Below, in pieces: positions 18,601-27,125 of a stretch of DNA of 64,000 nucleotides. Location of the stretch: contig BPGD01000001.1 in NCBI GenBank assembly GCA_026002855.1, forward strand, positions 3,542,001 to 3,606,000. Direction: 5' to 3'. The notes under the pieces are model-generated. The model had not been told where the DNA came from, searched no databases, and was given only the letters and a program-made list of their open reading frames with translations. Within the stretch, counting starts at the first letter, position 1; each line of letters opens with the position of its first letter. This stretch comes from Bryobacteraceae bacterium. GTDB taxonomy: Bacteria > Acidobacteriota > Terriglobia > Bryobacterales > Bryobacteraceae. The translations under genes were made by a program, and so were the position numbers.

Positions 18601-19268
18601 GCGCCACGCTGTGGCCCTTCGGTCTGAGGGAAAACTACGGCGTGCTGAGCTGGGACCGCACTCACATCTTCAATGCCGCTTATGTGATCAACCTGCCGGG
18701 CATCTCCACCAAAAACAAGTTCTACGGTGCGGTCGTCAATGGGTGGACCATCAGCGGCATCACGCAGATGCAGAGCGGCGCTCCCATCCAGCCGAACACG
18801 GGCGGCACCCTGAACGCGCTGTGGCCGGGCAACTTCACCAACCAGAATCAGCTCGGCACCAATTCCGTCACGCTGGTGCCCAAGGTCATCTGCGACCCGC
18901 GGAAGAACCTGCCTGACGGACACTACTTCAACCCAGCCTGCTTTGCTCCTCCGCCAGGCAATGGGTTGAACGGCGACATCATCTGGCCATACATCAAGGG
19001 GCCGGCGTTCTTCAACAGCGACCTGGCGATGTACAAGACGTTCAACGTCACCGAACGCCAGAAGATCCAGTTCCGCTTCTCGGCCTTCAACTGGCTGAAC
19101 CACCCGCTGCCGCAGTTTGGAGCTGCGGGCAACCAGGACATCCAGTTGAACTTTACCGGGCCGAACGGGACGCTCGCACGGACCAACCAGAACAATATCA
19201 CTAGCGGCAAGCCTCTATTCACGGTGGGCCGCCGCGTGACCGAGTTCACGCTCAAGTACACCTTCTGA
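15648..19268 (+). CDS. TonB-dependent receptor-like (Oar-type) outer-membrane protein
   Basis: A 1206-residue protein. A signal peptide (AAMLALAALLLSALTAPALA) is followed by a carboxypeptidase-regulatory-like beta-sandwich (about 40-120, ISATVVDRSGGVVPNAKVVL), a plug-like domain and a long beta-barrel. The end VTEFTLKYTF gives the terminal aromatic residue required for barrel insertion. Acidobacteria carry dozens of these; they are thought to import oligosaccharides, peptides or other large compounds, and the substrate is unknown here. The ATG at 15648 has AAGGGG five bases upstream and is preferred over in-frame GTG 15618 and ATG 15630. The strong promoter suggests high expression. A CRTAC1 gene follows after a terminator. 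Confidence 0.9.
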   Translation: MRETLESVNQPARRVPRGWLQQAAMLALAALLLSALTAPALAQYGSASISATVVDRSGGVVPNAKVVLKNEESGITRETVTNSSGVFVFPSVPPGTYTVTVSFPGLQTLERRGILLNQGATVTLPNLVLEVAGTRQEVQVSAEAEVVVPVDSGHTSQTLNRTMVEDLTIVGRNAAELIKIMPGMAMTSGLGQTMWNSYVTATNSGPIGQFSAAGTQPNGAMTMTSDGANLLDPGNQGTQTANINQNQVQEVTVLTSAYGAEFAKGPITFQAIGKSGGAQFHGSAYLYARHGQFNALDSYQKSQGIKKESPDYQVDKFFYPGGDLGGPVLIPGTNFNKNRDKLFFYTAYEYMKQQPVGELRSYFVPTDEMLKGNFSREYLDTLGPYFANARSQANTLPGGNATSQDGVQFPGGMIPQSLFDKDSMAYLKLFPKPNVDPRTNATGSNYQFLANPPQDRWEYRIRGDYNISQNTKLFFSWNHQSELQKNPIAIWWTMPSALPYPSPQDARQKADVLSANLVHVFSPTLTNEFIFAKARFLNPVKLVNPDAVNPDKIGFTMTGLFKNPFLPQIPNTYGWGNSAVGFATYPYGAPWSAGGANAFGKLSDTPNISNNLTKLWGTHTLKTGFYWDFARNNQTGGGYDMTTQGGAAFENWGARSTGNPLADWITGRITQFGQMEYAPVTDFKYYTWAFYVSDQWKVTRRLTLTLGMRFEHLGNWVPLGNHPGLAVWDPARYDNTSNAKSWTGHVWNAIDKSIPKSGWPSRTLFPEPRFGFAYDLFGDGKTVLRGGAGLYRYQIAYNSVSGQAYSAPLDYKQFTTVWGCCVGWHQFNQYSPALGPSGLGSSVAPLKKGDDRVPYTWTYNFTISRRLPWRSVAEFQYQGNRSEDMLIRGSLTNLNAIPFGAFFGPNPRTGQILDPYSSGFPVNDYRPLANYSDVSLITHGSYSRYNAFIATWQKQSGRVTFTTNYTFSKVLGVRDNVSDNGASAGATLWPFGLRENYGVLSWDRTHIFNAAYVINLPGISTKNKFYGAVVNGWTISGITQMQSGAPIQPNTGGTLNALWPGNFTNQNQLGTNSVTLVPKVICDPRKNLPDGHYFNPACFAPPPGNGLNGDIIWPYIKGPAFFNSDLAMYKTFNVTERQKIQFRFSAFNWLNHPLPQFGAAGNQDIQLNFTGPNGTLARTNQNNITSGKPLFTVGRRVTEFTLKYTF

Positions 19269-19290
19269 AGAAGGATCATTGTTCGCGGGG

Positions 19291-19320
19291 AAAGGGGACG
19301 CCTGCGGGCGTCCCCTTTCT
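19291..19320 (+). terminator. Rho-independent terminator after the Oar-like gene
   Basis: A perfect 12-base stem (AAAGGGGACGCC / GGCGTCCCCTTT) with a TGCG loop at 19303-19306, followed by CTTTTGCTT. It lies 22 bases after the stop of the receptor gene and just before the Shine-Dalgarno of the next gene. Confidence 0.85.
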
Positions 19321-19341
19321 TTTGCTTGAATGGAGAAAAGG

Positions 19342-21018
19342 ATGCATCCGGGCGAGCGGTGGACGATCCCTGCGGTTGCGGTTCTGCTGGCAGCCGTGTG
19401 GACTCTGGCCGGGGCCGGCCAGAACCCCGCGCCCGCGGCGGCCATCCGCTTCGAGCCATCGCCCATCCCGTTCCGCCTTGAGCACGGCGAGGTAAAACCC
19501 CGGCGGGTGCCGGCCACGATGGCGGGTGGCATCGCCGTCTTCGACTACAACCGCGACGGCCGTCCCGACATCTTTTTTACGAACGGCGCCAATCTCGAAA
19601 CCCTGCGCAAGGACGATCCCAAGTACCGGAATCGGCTCTTTCGCAACGAGGGCGGCGGCCGGTTTACCGATGTCACTGCTGCTGCCGGAGTAGCGGGAGA
19701 GTGGTACAGCCACTGCGCTGCCGTGGGCGATTATGACAACGACGGTTGGCCCGACCTCTTCGTCGGCGGCGTGCATCACAACGCGCTGTATCGCAACAAT
19801 GGGGACGGCAAGTTCACTGAAGTCACGGAGAAGGCCGGCATCCGCAATGAGCCGGACCCCGAATTCGGCCCCCTGTGGGCCATCGGCGCGGTGTGGTTCG
19901 ATGCCAACCAGGACGGGCTGCTCGACCTTTTCATCGTCAACTACCTACAGTGGGACTTCAGGACCGAGCCGCTGTGCGAGTACAAAGGCGAAAGCGATTA
20001 TTGCAGCCCGCGGATGTACAAGGGCACACCCAATCAGCTTTACCTGAACCGCGGCGACGGAAAATTCGAGGACGTTTCCGCCGCCTGGGGAATCCGGGCG
20101 AAAGTCGGCAAAGGCATGGGCGGCGCCATGGCAGATTACGACGGCGACGGCCGGCCGGACATTTTTGTGACGAACGACTATCTGTATAATTTTCTCTTCC
20201 ACCATCGAGGAGACCGTTTCGAGGAAGTTGCGTTTCAATCCGGCGTTGCCTTGCCAGAAGATGGTCTTTTTATTTCCGGAATGGGCACAGATTTTCGGGA
20301 CTTCGATAATGACGGAGTTCCGGACATTGTCTTCGTGGCGCTCCAGCGGCAGACCTTTCCCCTGTTCCGCGGACTGGGGGCAAGAGGATTTACCGAGGTG
20401 ACCTCAGCGACGGGCCTGCGCGAGCTCGCCATGCAGATGGCCGGATTCGGGGTGGGCCTGGTCGACTTTGACAACGACGGCTGGAAGGACCTTTTCGTCT
20501 CGCGCGGCGACGTGCTGGCCCGCCCGTTGCCGGGCAATGTCGTCGAGCAGCACAACACGGTGTTCCGCAATCTCGGCCGCCGGGGCGGCTGGCAGGCGCT
20601 GACCGGAGAAGCGGGTCTCGACGCCGTCCCTCCGGCGCGCCACCGCGGTCTTGCCTTTGGCGACTTCGATGGCGACGGGCGCGTGGACGTGGCGGTCTCC
20701 GCCCTGGCGGCGCCGGCCGAGATCTGGCTGAACCGTTCGCCTGCCGCGGGCCACTGGCTGGCGTTTGAGCTGGAAGGGGTGAAGAGCAACCGCGACGGGA
20801 TCGGCGCGGTGATTCGTGTGGACACGCCGGCCGGCCCGCAATGGAACCACATGACCATGAGCCTCGGCTACGCTTCTTCGAGTTACGGGCCGGTGTGGTT
20901 TGGCCTGGGGGCCCACACAAAGGCGGACCGGGTGGAGATCCGCTGGCCTTCGGGCCGCGTACAGGTGCTCGAAAACGTCCAGGCGGACCGCGTGTTCAAG
21001 GTTCGGGAGGCGGAGTAG
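19342..21018 (+). CDS. CRTAC1 family protein (FG-GAP/VCBS repeats, ASPIC/UnbV C-terminus)
   Basis: A 558-residue exported protein. The signal peptide is followed by repeated calcium-binding beta-propeller blades with DxDxDGxxD cores, such as DYNRDGRPDIF, DYDNDGWPDLF and DYDGDGRPDIF. The last ~80 residues (from about SNRDGIGAVIRV to VRWPSG-type RWPSGRVQVLEN) are the ASPIC/UnbV domain. The family is extracellular and probably binds ligands or calcium; its role in Acidobacteria is not established. ATG 19342 has GGAG six bases upstream and is preferred over ATG 19330. It lies behind the receptor terminator, so it may depend on read-through or its own promoter. Confidence 0.85.
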   Translation: MHPGERWTIPAVAVLLAAVWTLAGAGQNPAPAAAIRFEPSPIPFRLEHGEVKPRRVPATMAGGIAVFDYNRDGRPDIFFTNGANLETLRKDDPKYRNRLFRNEGGGRFTDVTAAAGVAGEWYSHCAAVGDYDNDGWPDLFVGGVHHNALYRNNGDGKFTEVTEKAGIRNEPDPEFGPLWAIGAVWFDANQDGLLDLFIVNYLQWDFRTEPLCEYKGESDYCSPRMYKGTPNQLYLNRGDGKFEDVSAAWGIRAKVGKGMGGAMADYDGDGRPDIFVTNDYLYNFLFHHRGDRFEEVAFQSGVALPEDGLFISGMGTDFRDFDNDGVPDIVFVALQRQTFPLFRGLGARGFTEVTSATGLRELAMQMAGFGVGLVDFDNDGWKDLFVSRGDVLARPLPGNVVEQHNTVFRNLGRRGGWQALTGEAGLDAVPPARHRGLAFGDFDGDGRVDVAVSALAAPAEIWLNRSPAAGHWLAFELEGVKSNRDGIGAVIRVDTPAGPQWNHMTMSLGYASSSYGPVWFGLGAHTKADRVEIRWPSGRVQVLENVQADRVFKVREAE

Positions 21019-21286
21019 CCCGTTTGTGAGTTCTCGCCCGATGGCGAATGCCGGCCCGGAGCGTGGTCGGATCCGGGCTGGAGGTTCAGGCAGCGGGGCT
21101 CATGATTCTGGTTTCAGACCAGCGAGGGGCAGGGATTGGCCGCGACAACGGTTCTGCGGGCATGGCTTTGGCTCGGTGGTGGATGGAACGAGCAGGATCC
21201 GGGCGAGACACGGTCCGGCTGCGAGAGGGCAGGACGCAGGATGCTTTACCCCAGAGGCCCACGCCCGCAGCCGCGGCGGGCGCGAG

Positions 21287-21919
21287 TCAGGAATCTTCCC
21301 ACTGCTCTTCGAGCATCTTCGTGTATTCCGCCGAAGCGTAGAGCTCGAAGCGGAACTGTTCCGGGGGCAGGGCCGGGAACGGTGCGACGGCCTGCCGTGC
21401 GGCCCACATCTGATCGGCGTACCGGTAGTAGTGGCGGATGAAGCCTGGAGTGACCACTTCGAACTCGGGCGGCTCGGCAAAGACCGCGTTCAGGCCGAGG
21501 GCGCGGGAGAAGATGGAGCGGTAGTCGGAGACGCCCCAGCGGGCTAGCTTGGCGCGTACTTTCTCAGGTAGGTGCTCGACCAGCAGGTGGGCAAAGCTGG
21601 CCTGGGAGAGGCCAGCGGCGCTCAGGTGCCGGTCACGGGAGGCCGTTTCCATACACTGGCCGAGCCAGCGTTCGAGGTCCCGGCCCACATAGAAGAGCAT
21701 CTTGACTTCGGTGAGCCGACCGGCGAGCAGCCGCCGCAGAAGCTCGTCCTCGGTGTGGCCGCTCATCGGGAGAATGCCTTCCAGCATGAGATGGGCCCGG
21801 CTGCTCTCGACGAGCTGGTCCGGCCCGGCCGGATCCGAGAACGGGTGCAGAATGACGGGCGGAAGCTCCCAGACGACATCGGCCGGCAGTTTCGCTTGTG
21901 CCATGCTCATCTTTCTCAT
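21287..21919 (-). CDS. Hypothetical protein, unrecognised
   Basis: A 210-residue soluble protein with no signal peptide or membrane segment. It is rich in Leu, Glu, Arg and aromatic residues and mainly helical by eye. The central segment HLLVEHLPEKVRAKLARWGVS and the Tyr/Trp-rich segment FIRHYYRYADQMWAA are its most distinctive parts. I do not recognise a family. It follows the M28 peptidase by 33 bases on the same strand, so it is probably the last gene of that operon. Three in-frame ATGs lie close together (21919, 21910, 21904). Codon use matches its neighbours, and third positions are strongly G/C, which supports a real gene. Confidence 0.6.
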   Translation of the reverse strand: MRKMSMAQAKLPADVVWELPPVILHPFSDPAGPDQLVESSRAHLMLEGILPMSGHTEDELLRRLLAGRLTEVKMLFYVGRDLERWLGQCMETASRDRHLSAAGLSQASFAHLLVEHLPEKVRAKLARWGVSDYRSIFSRALGLNAVFAEPPEFEVVTPGFIRHYYRYADQMWAARQAVAPFPALPPEQFRFELYASAEYTKMLEEQWEDS

Positions 21920-21952
21920 CGGCAGAAGGCGGCGCGAGCGTTAGCCGCAGCG

Positions 21953-23776
21953 TCAGCGCATCTGGCTGCGGCTGCGCAGCGTGGTCTGAGCCTCGCGCAC
22001 CTCCGAGCCACGCCTGTACTTCAGCTTCACCGTGTCGCCCGGTTTCTTCGTCCGCAGCACATAGGTGAAGTCGTAGAGGTTCGAGATCGGCTTTCCGTCG
22101 AACTCCACGATCACATCGCCGGCGCGAAGCCCGGCCTCTTCCGCCGGAGAGCCCTTCATGACGTCCGACAATCGGAAACCGTCTTTTGACTCGCCCATGT
22201 CGGGAACCGATCCGAACCAGGCGCCCGACCCAGAGCTGGCGGTCATGGCGGGCTGCTGCGGCATCTGCACCTTCACATACTGCGGGCGCGTGTCGGCCGC
22301 GGCGAGCTTCTCGGCGACGCGCGCTACCACCTCGAGCATCTGCGCGGCGGCCTCGGCGTTGATCTTTTCCCAGGTGTCGGAGGGCTTGTGGTAGTCGGCG
22401 TGGAGGCCGGAAAAGAAAAACAGCACCGGTACCTGGCGGTTGACGAAGGAGAAGTGATCGCTGGACCCGTAGCCGCCCTGATCGGAGAAGTCGAATTTCA
22501 GCGGCGAGCCGGCCATGGCTTCCTCAAGCGTCCGCCGGAGCGAGTCGCCCGTGCCCGTGCCGCCAACATAGACGCGCTGGTTCTGGATGCGGCCGATCAT
22601 GTCCATGTTGATCATCGCCACCGCCTTTTCGAGCGGCAGCAGCGGGTGGTTCACGTAGTAATTCGACCCCAGCAGCCCGAGCTCCTCGCCGGAGAACGCC
22701 AGAAACAGAATGCCACGCTTCTGTTTTGGACGTCCGGCAAACCAGGCGGCCAGTTCGAGCAGTCCGGCCGTGCCGCTGGCGTTGTCGTCGGCGCCATGGT
22801 GGATCGCCTTGCCGGCGAGGTCCGGCGCGAGCGAGTTCTGCTCGCCGAGGCCCAGGTGGTCAAAGTGCGCGCCGAGGATCACGTATTCATCGGTCTCGCC
22901 GGGCAGATAGGCGGCCACGTTCGGGGTGTGCCGCTGCTGGCGCACGACGTCGGCGGCCAATTCCACCCGCAGCCCGGGGATCGGCAACGGCTTCGGCCGC
23001 AGGGTCCGGTCGGTGTCCTCGATCCACTGCTTCAGGCTGACGCCGGCCCGCTGGAGCCATCGTTCGGCCACTGCGGCGCGCACCTGGACGAAAGGGATGC
23101 CGGCGGCGGTGGGACCGGCGCTCGAGGTGAAGCGATCCAGGCGGTCCTCGTCGCCCTGATGGTTCGGCAGGTCGTTCACAAACAGCACTGCGGCCGCGCC
23201 GTGGAATTTCGCGTTTACGGCCTTGTTCTGGACCTGCGCATGCGAGGTGAAGGCGCGGCCGGCGAAGGGACTTTTTTCGTCGAATTCCTGCGGTTCGTGG
23301 CGTAAAATGAGGACGATTTTTCCCTTCACGTCGGCGCCGGCATAGTCGTCATATCCATACTCCGGAGCGGTGATCCCGTAGCCGGCGAAGACGACCTCGC
23401 CCGAGGCCCTGCCGCTGGCCGAAAAATTCATCGGCTGGAAGTCCTGGCCCGGAACCAGACTACGCGGCTTTCCGCCGGCCTCGGTCTCCGCCAGCCGGTT
23501 GTCCCGGCCAATTTTGGCCCCCACGGTCACCTGGAAGCGCTGAAAATAATCGCGCTGTCCGGGTGCCGGCCCGATGCCCAGGCGGCGGAACTGGCTGGCA
23601 ATCCAGCGGGCGGCCCGGTCGAGCTCGGGCGTGCCCGTGAGCCGTCCGCGCATCGCGTCCGAGGCGAGGAAGCGCACGCTTTCGCGGTAGCTTTCGGGCG
23701 TGATCGCGCCAGGCCGCAGCGCGGCCCCGGCGAGAGCGGCGGCAAGGACGAAGGAAAGGAAAAGTCTTCTCTTCAT
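21953..23776 (-). CDS. M28 family aminopeptidase with PA insert and PDZ domain, exported
   Basis: A 607-residue exported peptidase that removes N-terminal amino acids. The signal peptide MKRRLFLSFVLAAALAGA is followed by an N-terminal cap, a PA-type segment (VVFAGYGITAPEYGYDDYAG, KGKIVLIL), and the M28 core. Two-zinc ligands are visible: His in GAHFDHLG, Asp in GADDNASG, Glu-Glu in SGEELGLLGS, Asp in NMDMIGR and His in SSDHFSF. The last ~95 residues are a PDZ domain (PAEEAGLRAGDVIVEFDGKP). It starts 4 bases after the DsbA-like gene, which could supply disulfide bonds to exported proteins. Confidence 0.9.
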   Translation of the reverse strand: MKRRLFLSFVLAAALAGAALRPGAITPESYRESVRFLASDAMRGRLTGTPELDRAARWIASQFRRLGIGPAPGQRDYFQRFQVTVGAKIGRDNRLAETEAGGKPRSLVPGQDFQPMNFSASGRASGEVVFAGYGITAPEYGYDDYAGADVKGKIVLILRHEPQEFDEKSPFAGRAFTSHAQVQNKAVNAKFHGAAAVLFVNDLPNHQGDEDRLDRFTSSAGPTAAGIPFVQVRAAVAERWLQRAGVSLKQWIEDTDRTLRPKPLPIPGLRVELAADVVRQQRHTPNVAAYLPGETDEYVILGAHFDHLGLGEQNSLAPDLAGKAIHHGADDNASGTAGLLELAAWFAGRPKQKRGILFLAFSGEELGLLGSNYYVNHPLLPLEKAVAMINMDMIGRIQNQRVYVGGTGTGDSLRRTLEEAMAGSPLKFDFSDQGGYGSSDHFSFVNRQVPVLFFFSGLHADYHKPSDTWEKINAEAAAQMLEVVARVAEKLAAADTRPQYVKVQMPQQPAMTASSGSGAWFGSVPDMGESKDGFRLSDVMKGSPAEEAGLRAGDVIVEFDGKPISNLYDFTYVLRTKKPGDTVKLKYRRGSEVREAQTTLRSRSQMR

Positions 23777-23780
23777 GGTT

Positions 23781-24686
23781 TTACTTTCCCGGGACCGGAA
23801 GGGTCAGCGTGCAGCAGGAGGCGTCCGATTTCTTTGCAAATTCAAGCTCCAGCTCGAGGATCGCCTTGAGCTGGGGCCACGGAATGTTTCCGGTGAGCAC
23901 GCGCCCGTTGACGAACAGCGTCGGCGTGGACTGGATACGCAGCGCACGCGCGTCCGCCAGGCTGGCGGCCACTTCCGCGGCCGGCTGCGGACTGTCGAGG
24001 CAGGCGAGAAAAGACGCCTCATCCGCACCGGACTGTTTCGCCCATTCCGTCACCTTCGCCCGGAAATTCTCTGGCTTGATTTCCGGCTGATTGGTAAAAA
24101 TCCAGTCGTGATATTTCCAGAACAGCTCGTTGCCCTGACGGAAGGCGCAGCGGCCGGCGACGGCGGCGGTCCTCGCCCACGGGTGGATCTGCTCGAGCGG
24201 CAGATCGCGGAAGACGAGCCGGAACTGGCCGGCGAAGGCTTTGGGGAGGTTCTCGCGCAGGGAGCGCGCCTCCTCGCGGCAGAAGTTGCACTGAAAATCG
24301 CTGAAGACGACAAGCTGGAGCGGCGCGTCCGCGGGCCCGATGGAGGGCTGGCCCTCCGTGCGGAGCCGCGCCTGCTCGGCCGCATAAGGCGGCCGGTCCG
24401 TTCGGAACAGCGAGCCGCGCACCAGGTGTGAGCCGTCGGCAGTGACGTAGAAAAGCTCTTCCTGGCTGGCCTGCTGGAAGCTGCCGGTGACGCGGAGTTC
24501 GAGCAGGCCGGGGATGGGCGAGGGAACGGGATCAGAGAGTTTCACCTGGATCTGCGGACCCCACAGAAACAGGCGCCGGATGAATTGCTCCAGCCGGGCG
24601 GTGTCGAGCTTCGAAGCCGCCGGTTGGGCGGCGGCGCCCGCGCCCGCCAGGAGCACCCATGCGGCTGCGGCCGCTGCTGGTCTCAT
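23781..24686 (-). CDS. DsbA-family thioredoxin-fold protein, exported
   Basis: A 301-residue periplasmic protein. The signal peptide (AAAAAAWVLLAGAGAAA) is followed by an extra N-terminal domain of ~90 residues and a DsbA/Thioredoxin_4 domain. The active-site motif is C133-N-F-C136 in FSDFQCNFCREEA. The cis-Pro loop is STPTLFVNGRVLTG. Such proteins oxidise or isomerise cysteines of exported proteins. Two adjacent cysteines occur near the C-terminus (DASCCTLTLPVPGK). The frame extends upstream of 24686, but the signal peptide fixes that ATG. It is the first gene of an operon with the M28 peptidase. Confidence 0.85.
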   Translation of the reverse strand: MRPAAAAAAWVLLAGAGAAAQPAASKLDTARLEQFIRRLFLWGPQIQVKLSDPVPSPIPGLLELRVTGSFQQASQEELFYVTADGSHLVRGSLFRTDRPPYAAEQARLRTEGQPSIGPADAPLQLVVFSDFQCNFCREEARSLRENLPKAFAGQFRLVFRDLPLEQIHPWARTAAVAGRCAFRQGNELFWKYHDWIFTNQPEIKPENFRAKVTEWAKQSGADEASFLACLDSPQPAAEVAASLADARALRIQSTPTLFVNGRVLTGNIPWPQLKAILELELEFAKKSDASCCTLTLPVPGK

Positions 24687-24744
24687 TCTTTCATTGTAAC
24701 GGCGGCTCCCGCGGCGGCCTGCACGCGGCCCGAACCCGGAAGCC

Positions 24745-24782
24745 GCAAACGAAACGGGCGCCCCCGCCGGGGCGCCCGTTTC
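24745..24782 (-). terminator. Terminator of rpsU
   Basis: A perfect 14-base inverted repeat (GAAACGGGCGCCCC / GGGGCGCCCGTTTC) with a 4-base loop at 24751-24782. On the minus strand it is followed by GTTTGCGG, giving a short broken U-run. It lies 16 bases after the rpsU stop. Confidence 0.8.
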
Positions 24783-24798
24783 ACGGCCGAAGCCGGAC

Positions 24799-24996
24799 TC
24801 AATCCATTTCCTTGGCCCGCTTCTTTCGGTTGCGCTTGCGCGCCAGAGCCTGCTTGAGGCGGCGCTTCTCACCTGGCTTCATGTAATAGGAGTGTTTCTT
24901 GATCTCCTTGATGATGTCCTCCTGCTGCACCTTGCGCTTGAAGCGGCGCAGGGCGCTTTCGAGGGTTTCCCCCTCCTGGACGATCACTTCCGCCAT
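24799..24996 (-). CDS. rpsU: 30S ribosomal protein S21
   Basis: A 65-residue basic protein of the small ribosomal subunit, which helps base-pairing at the Shine-Dalgarno. MAEVIVQEGETLESALRRFK and the Lys/Arg-rich end ARKRNRKKRAKEMD are family hallmarks. A near-perfect AGGAGGTGAT lies 7 bases before the ATG at 24996. The frame continues upstream of that ATG but is not coding. The gene is monocistronic with its own terminator. It is the only core ribosomal gene in the window. Confidence 0.95.
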   Translation of the reverse strand: MAEVIVQEGETLESALRRFKRKVQQEDIIKEIKKHSYYMKPGEKRRLKQALARKRNRKKRAKEMD

Positions 24997-25200
24997 GGCT
25001 TGAATCACCTCCTCTCCGGCGCGGCGGCGCCTGGAATTTTCAGGATAGCGCATCGAGGCGGTGTTGATGCTCTTCGTTTGGCCCGGATGACCGGTCCCGT
25101 TGCAGCAATCATGGCGGTCCACCTGGAAAAAACCCCATTCCCACCGGAGCGAGGATCTGATAAACAGACACTGAAGTCCGATATTTGAAAGGAGCTGCCG

Positions 25201-26625
25201 ATGTCCTCCAGACTTGTGAAAATCGGGGAACCATCGCGCCGGTCCTTTTTGCAGGGCTGCGCGGGATGCGCGGCGTGGCTGGCGGGCGGGTGCGCGGGCG
25301 CCGCTGCCACTGCGGCCGCCAGCCTGCTACCTCAGGACAAAGCGCGCGTGCGGCTCGTCTTCGTCCACCCGGATCCGAAGGTGGAAGGCTGGCCCTATCA
25401 GGGCTACGACTACGAAGGGCGCAAGAAAATGCTGCTCGGGCGGCTGGAGCGCGGCTGCCCTGAGGTCGAGCTTCTTCCCGTGACCATGACATGGGTCGAA
25501 GAAGCCGAAAAGATGCTTGCCGCTGACGCAGGGCAGGGAATCGACGGCTACGCCGTCTACATCCTCGGCATCCCTTCGAACGCCTCCCGGGCGATTGCGA
25601 TGAGCGGACGTCCCACCGTGCTGATCGACGACCTGTATGGAGGAACGGGAGCTTTCCTCGGCCACTACGGAGCGGCCCGCCGTGCGGGCAAGCCGGTGAC
25701 GGGCGTCTCGTCGTCGCGCGCCGAAGACGTCTGTGAAGCGATCAACACGTTCGCGGCGATCCGGAAGATGAAGGCATCGAAGATCCTCGTGGTCACGCCG
25801 CGAGACATGCGGAACAACATCGACGCGATCCAGACGAATCTTGGCTGCACGATTGTCCTCGTGTCAGCCGAGGAACTGAACGCCGCCTGGAAGGCGGCCG
25901 ACCGCAAGGCCGCTGAAGAGCAGGCCCAGGCCTGGATCCGACGCGCTGACCGCGTGGTGGAGCCCGCGCCCGCCGAGATCCGCAACAGCGCCGCAATGTA
26001 TCTCGGCATGGTATCGCTGCTCGAAAAGCACCGGGCGCCGGCCATTGCCGTGGACTGCCTGGAACTGTTCTACAAGCAGAAGATGTTCGCCTACCCGTGC
26101 CTCGGCTTCTTCCAGTTGAACAACGATGGGCTTGTCGGCGCCTGCGAGGCGGACCTGACCAGCGCCTCCACCATGCTGCTGATGCGGTACCTCACCGGCC
26201 GGCCCGGCTATATCTCGGATCCCGTCCTCGATACGGCGAAAAAACAGATCATCTATGCGCACTGTGTGGCGCCTTCGAAGCCGTACGGCCCGGAGGGTCC
26301 CGAATGCGCTTACGAAATCCGCGACCACAGCGAGGACCGCAAGGGCGCGGCCATCCGCTCACTGCTGCCGCTGAACGAGACGCTCTCAACGCTCGAGTTC
26401 GTCTCTTCCGCGAAGACCGTTGTCTTCCATCTCAGCCGCGCGGCGGACAACCTGGACGAAGACCGCGCCTGCCGCACGAAGCTTGTGGCCGACGTGCGCG
26501 ACGCACGGCGGCTGGCAGAGGGCTGGGACTACGGCTGGCACCGCGTCACCGTCTACGGCGACTGGAAGACGCGCGTGCAGCACGCGGCTGCGCTGCTCGG
26601 CTGGAAGTTTGTGGAAGAGGGCTGA
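25201..26625 (+). CDS. Tat-exported L-fucose/arabinose-isomerase-like protein
   Basis: A 474-residue protein. The N-terminus has the twin-arginine motif SRRSFLQGCAG plus a Gly/Ala/Cys-rich hydrophobic stretch, so it is probably exported folded. The rest resembles the FucI/AraA fold: alternating Rossmann-like segments (KASKILVVTPRDMRNNI) and a C-terminal part with the conserved-looking FPCLG-type segment YPCLGFFQLNNDGLVGACEAD. Cytoplasmic FucI uses Glu, Asp and His for a metal; E and D in ACEADLTS and His in YAHCVAPS are candidates. The reaction is unknown. AAAGGAG lies 7 bases before the ATG. It is convergent with the ridA-like gene, 4 bases between stops. Confidence 0.7.
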   Translation: MSSRLVKIGEPSRRSFLQGCAGCAAWLAGGCAGAAATAAASLLPQDKARVRLVFVHPDPKVEGWPYQGYDYEGRKKMLLGRLERGCPEVELLPVTMTWVEEAEKMLAADAGQGIDGYAVYILGIPSNASRAIAMSGRPTVLIDDLYGGTGAFLGHYGAARRAGKPVTGVSSSRAEDVCEAINTFAAIRKMKASKILVVTPRDMRNNIDAIQTNLGCTIVLVSAEELNAAWKAADRKAAEEQAQAWIRRADRVVEPAPAEIRNSAAMYLGMVSLLEKHRAPAIAVDCLELFYKQKMFAYPCLGFFQLNNDGLVGACEADLTSASTMLLMRYLTGRPGYISDPVLDTAKKQIIYAHCVAPSKPYGPEGPECAYEIRDHSEDRKGAAIRSLLPLNETLSTLEFVSSAKTVVFHLSRAADNLDEDRACRTKLVADVRDARRLAEGWDYGWHRVTVYGDWKTRVQHAAALLGWKFVEEG

Positions 26626-26629
26626 CGCG

Positions 26630-27058
26630 CTACTTTTTCCAGCAAGTGACAGTGATTTCGATGCGAGCCGGGCCGACAAGCTGCACGCCGCCGACAGTGG
26701 TGCGCGCCGGGCGCGGCTCGGGGAAGTAGGTCATGTAGACCTTGTTCATGCGGTCGAACAGCGAGATGTCGGTGAGGTGCACCTGCACGGAGACGGCATC
26801 GGCGAACGTGTAGCCGGCCTTGTCGAGCACGGCTTTGACGTTGGCGAGCGTCTGCTTCACTTCGTCTTCAAACGACTCCGGGTACTTGCCGTCCTTCGCC
26901 CGGCCCACCTGTCCGGCAACAAACAGAAAGTTGCCGGCCTGGATGCCAGGCGTGTATGGGCCGGCGGTGGTGGCGCCCTCCGGCACGACGGGTATCTTCT
27001 GCGCCAGCAGGATTGCAGGCGCTGCGGCGAGCGTCAGGAGAACAATCAGGGTCCGCAT
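26630..27058 (-). CDS. RidA/YjgF family protein, exported
   Basis: A 142-residue Rid-family protein that begins with a signal peptide (MRTLIVLLTLAAAPAILLAQ). Cytoplasmic RidA hydrolyses reactive enamine/imine intermediates. The conserved arginine is present in RPARTTVGG and the family strand GNFLFVAGQVG is clear. An exported copy cannot protect cytoplasmic PLP enzymes in the usual way, so its substrate is unknown. Exported Rid proteins are common in Acidobacteria as far as I recall. It ends 4 bases from the convergent FucI-like gene and lies 67 bases downstream of the SnoaL-like gene on the same strand. Confidence 0.85.
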   Translation of the reverse strand: MRTLIVLLTLAAAPAILLAQKIPVVPEGATTAGPYTPGIQAGNFLFVAGQVGRAKDGKYPESFEDEVKQTLANVKAVLDKAGYTFADAVSVQVHLTDISLFDRMNKVYMTYFPEPRPARTTVGGVQLVGPARIEITVTCWKK

Positions 27059-27125
27059 GGCTACGATGATATCCGTTCGCGGGCGGAGGCCGGAGCCAGA
27101 CCCGGCGGCTGGCCCCGCCCCAGAA

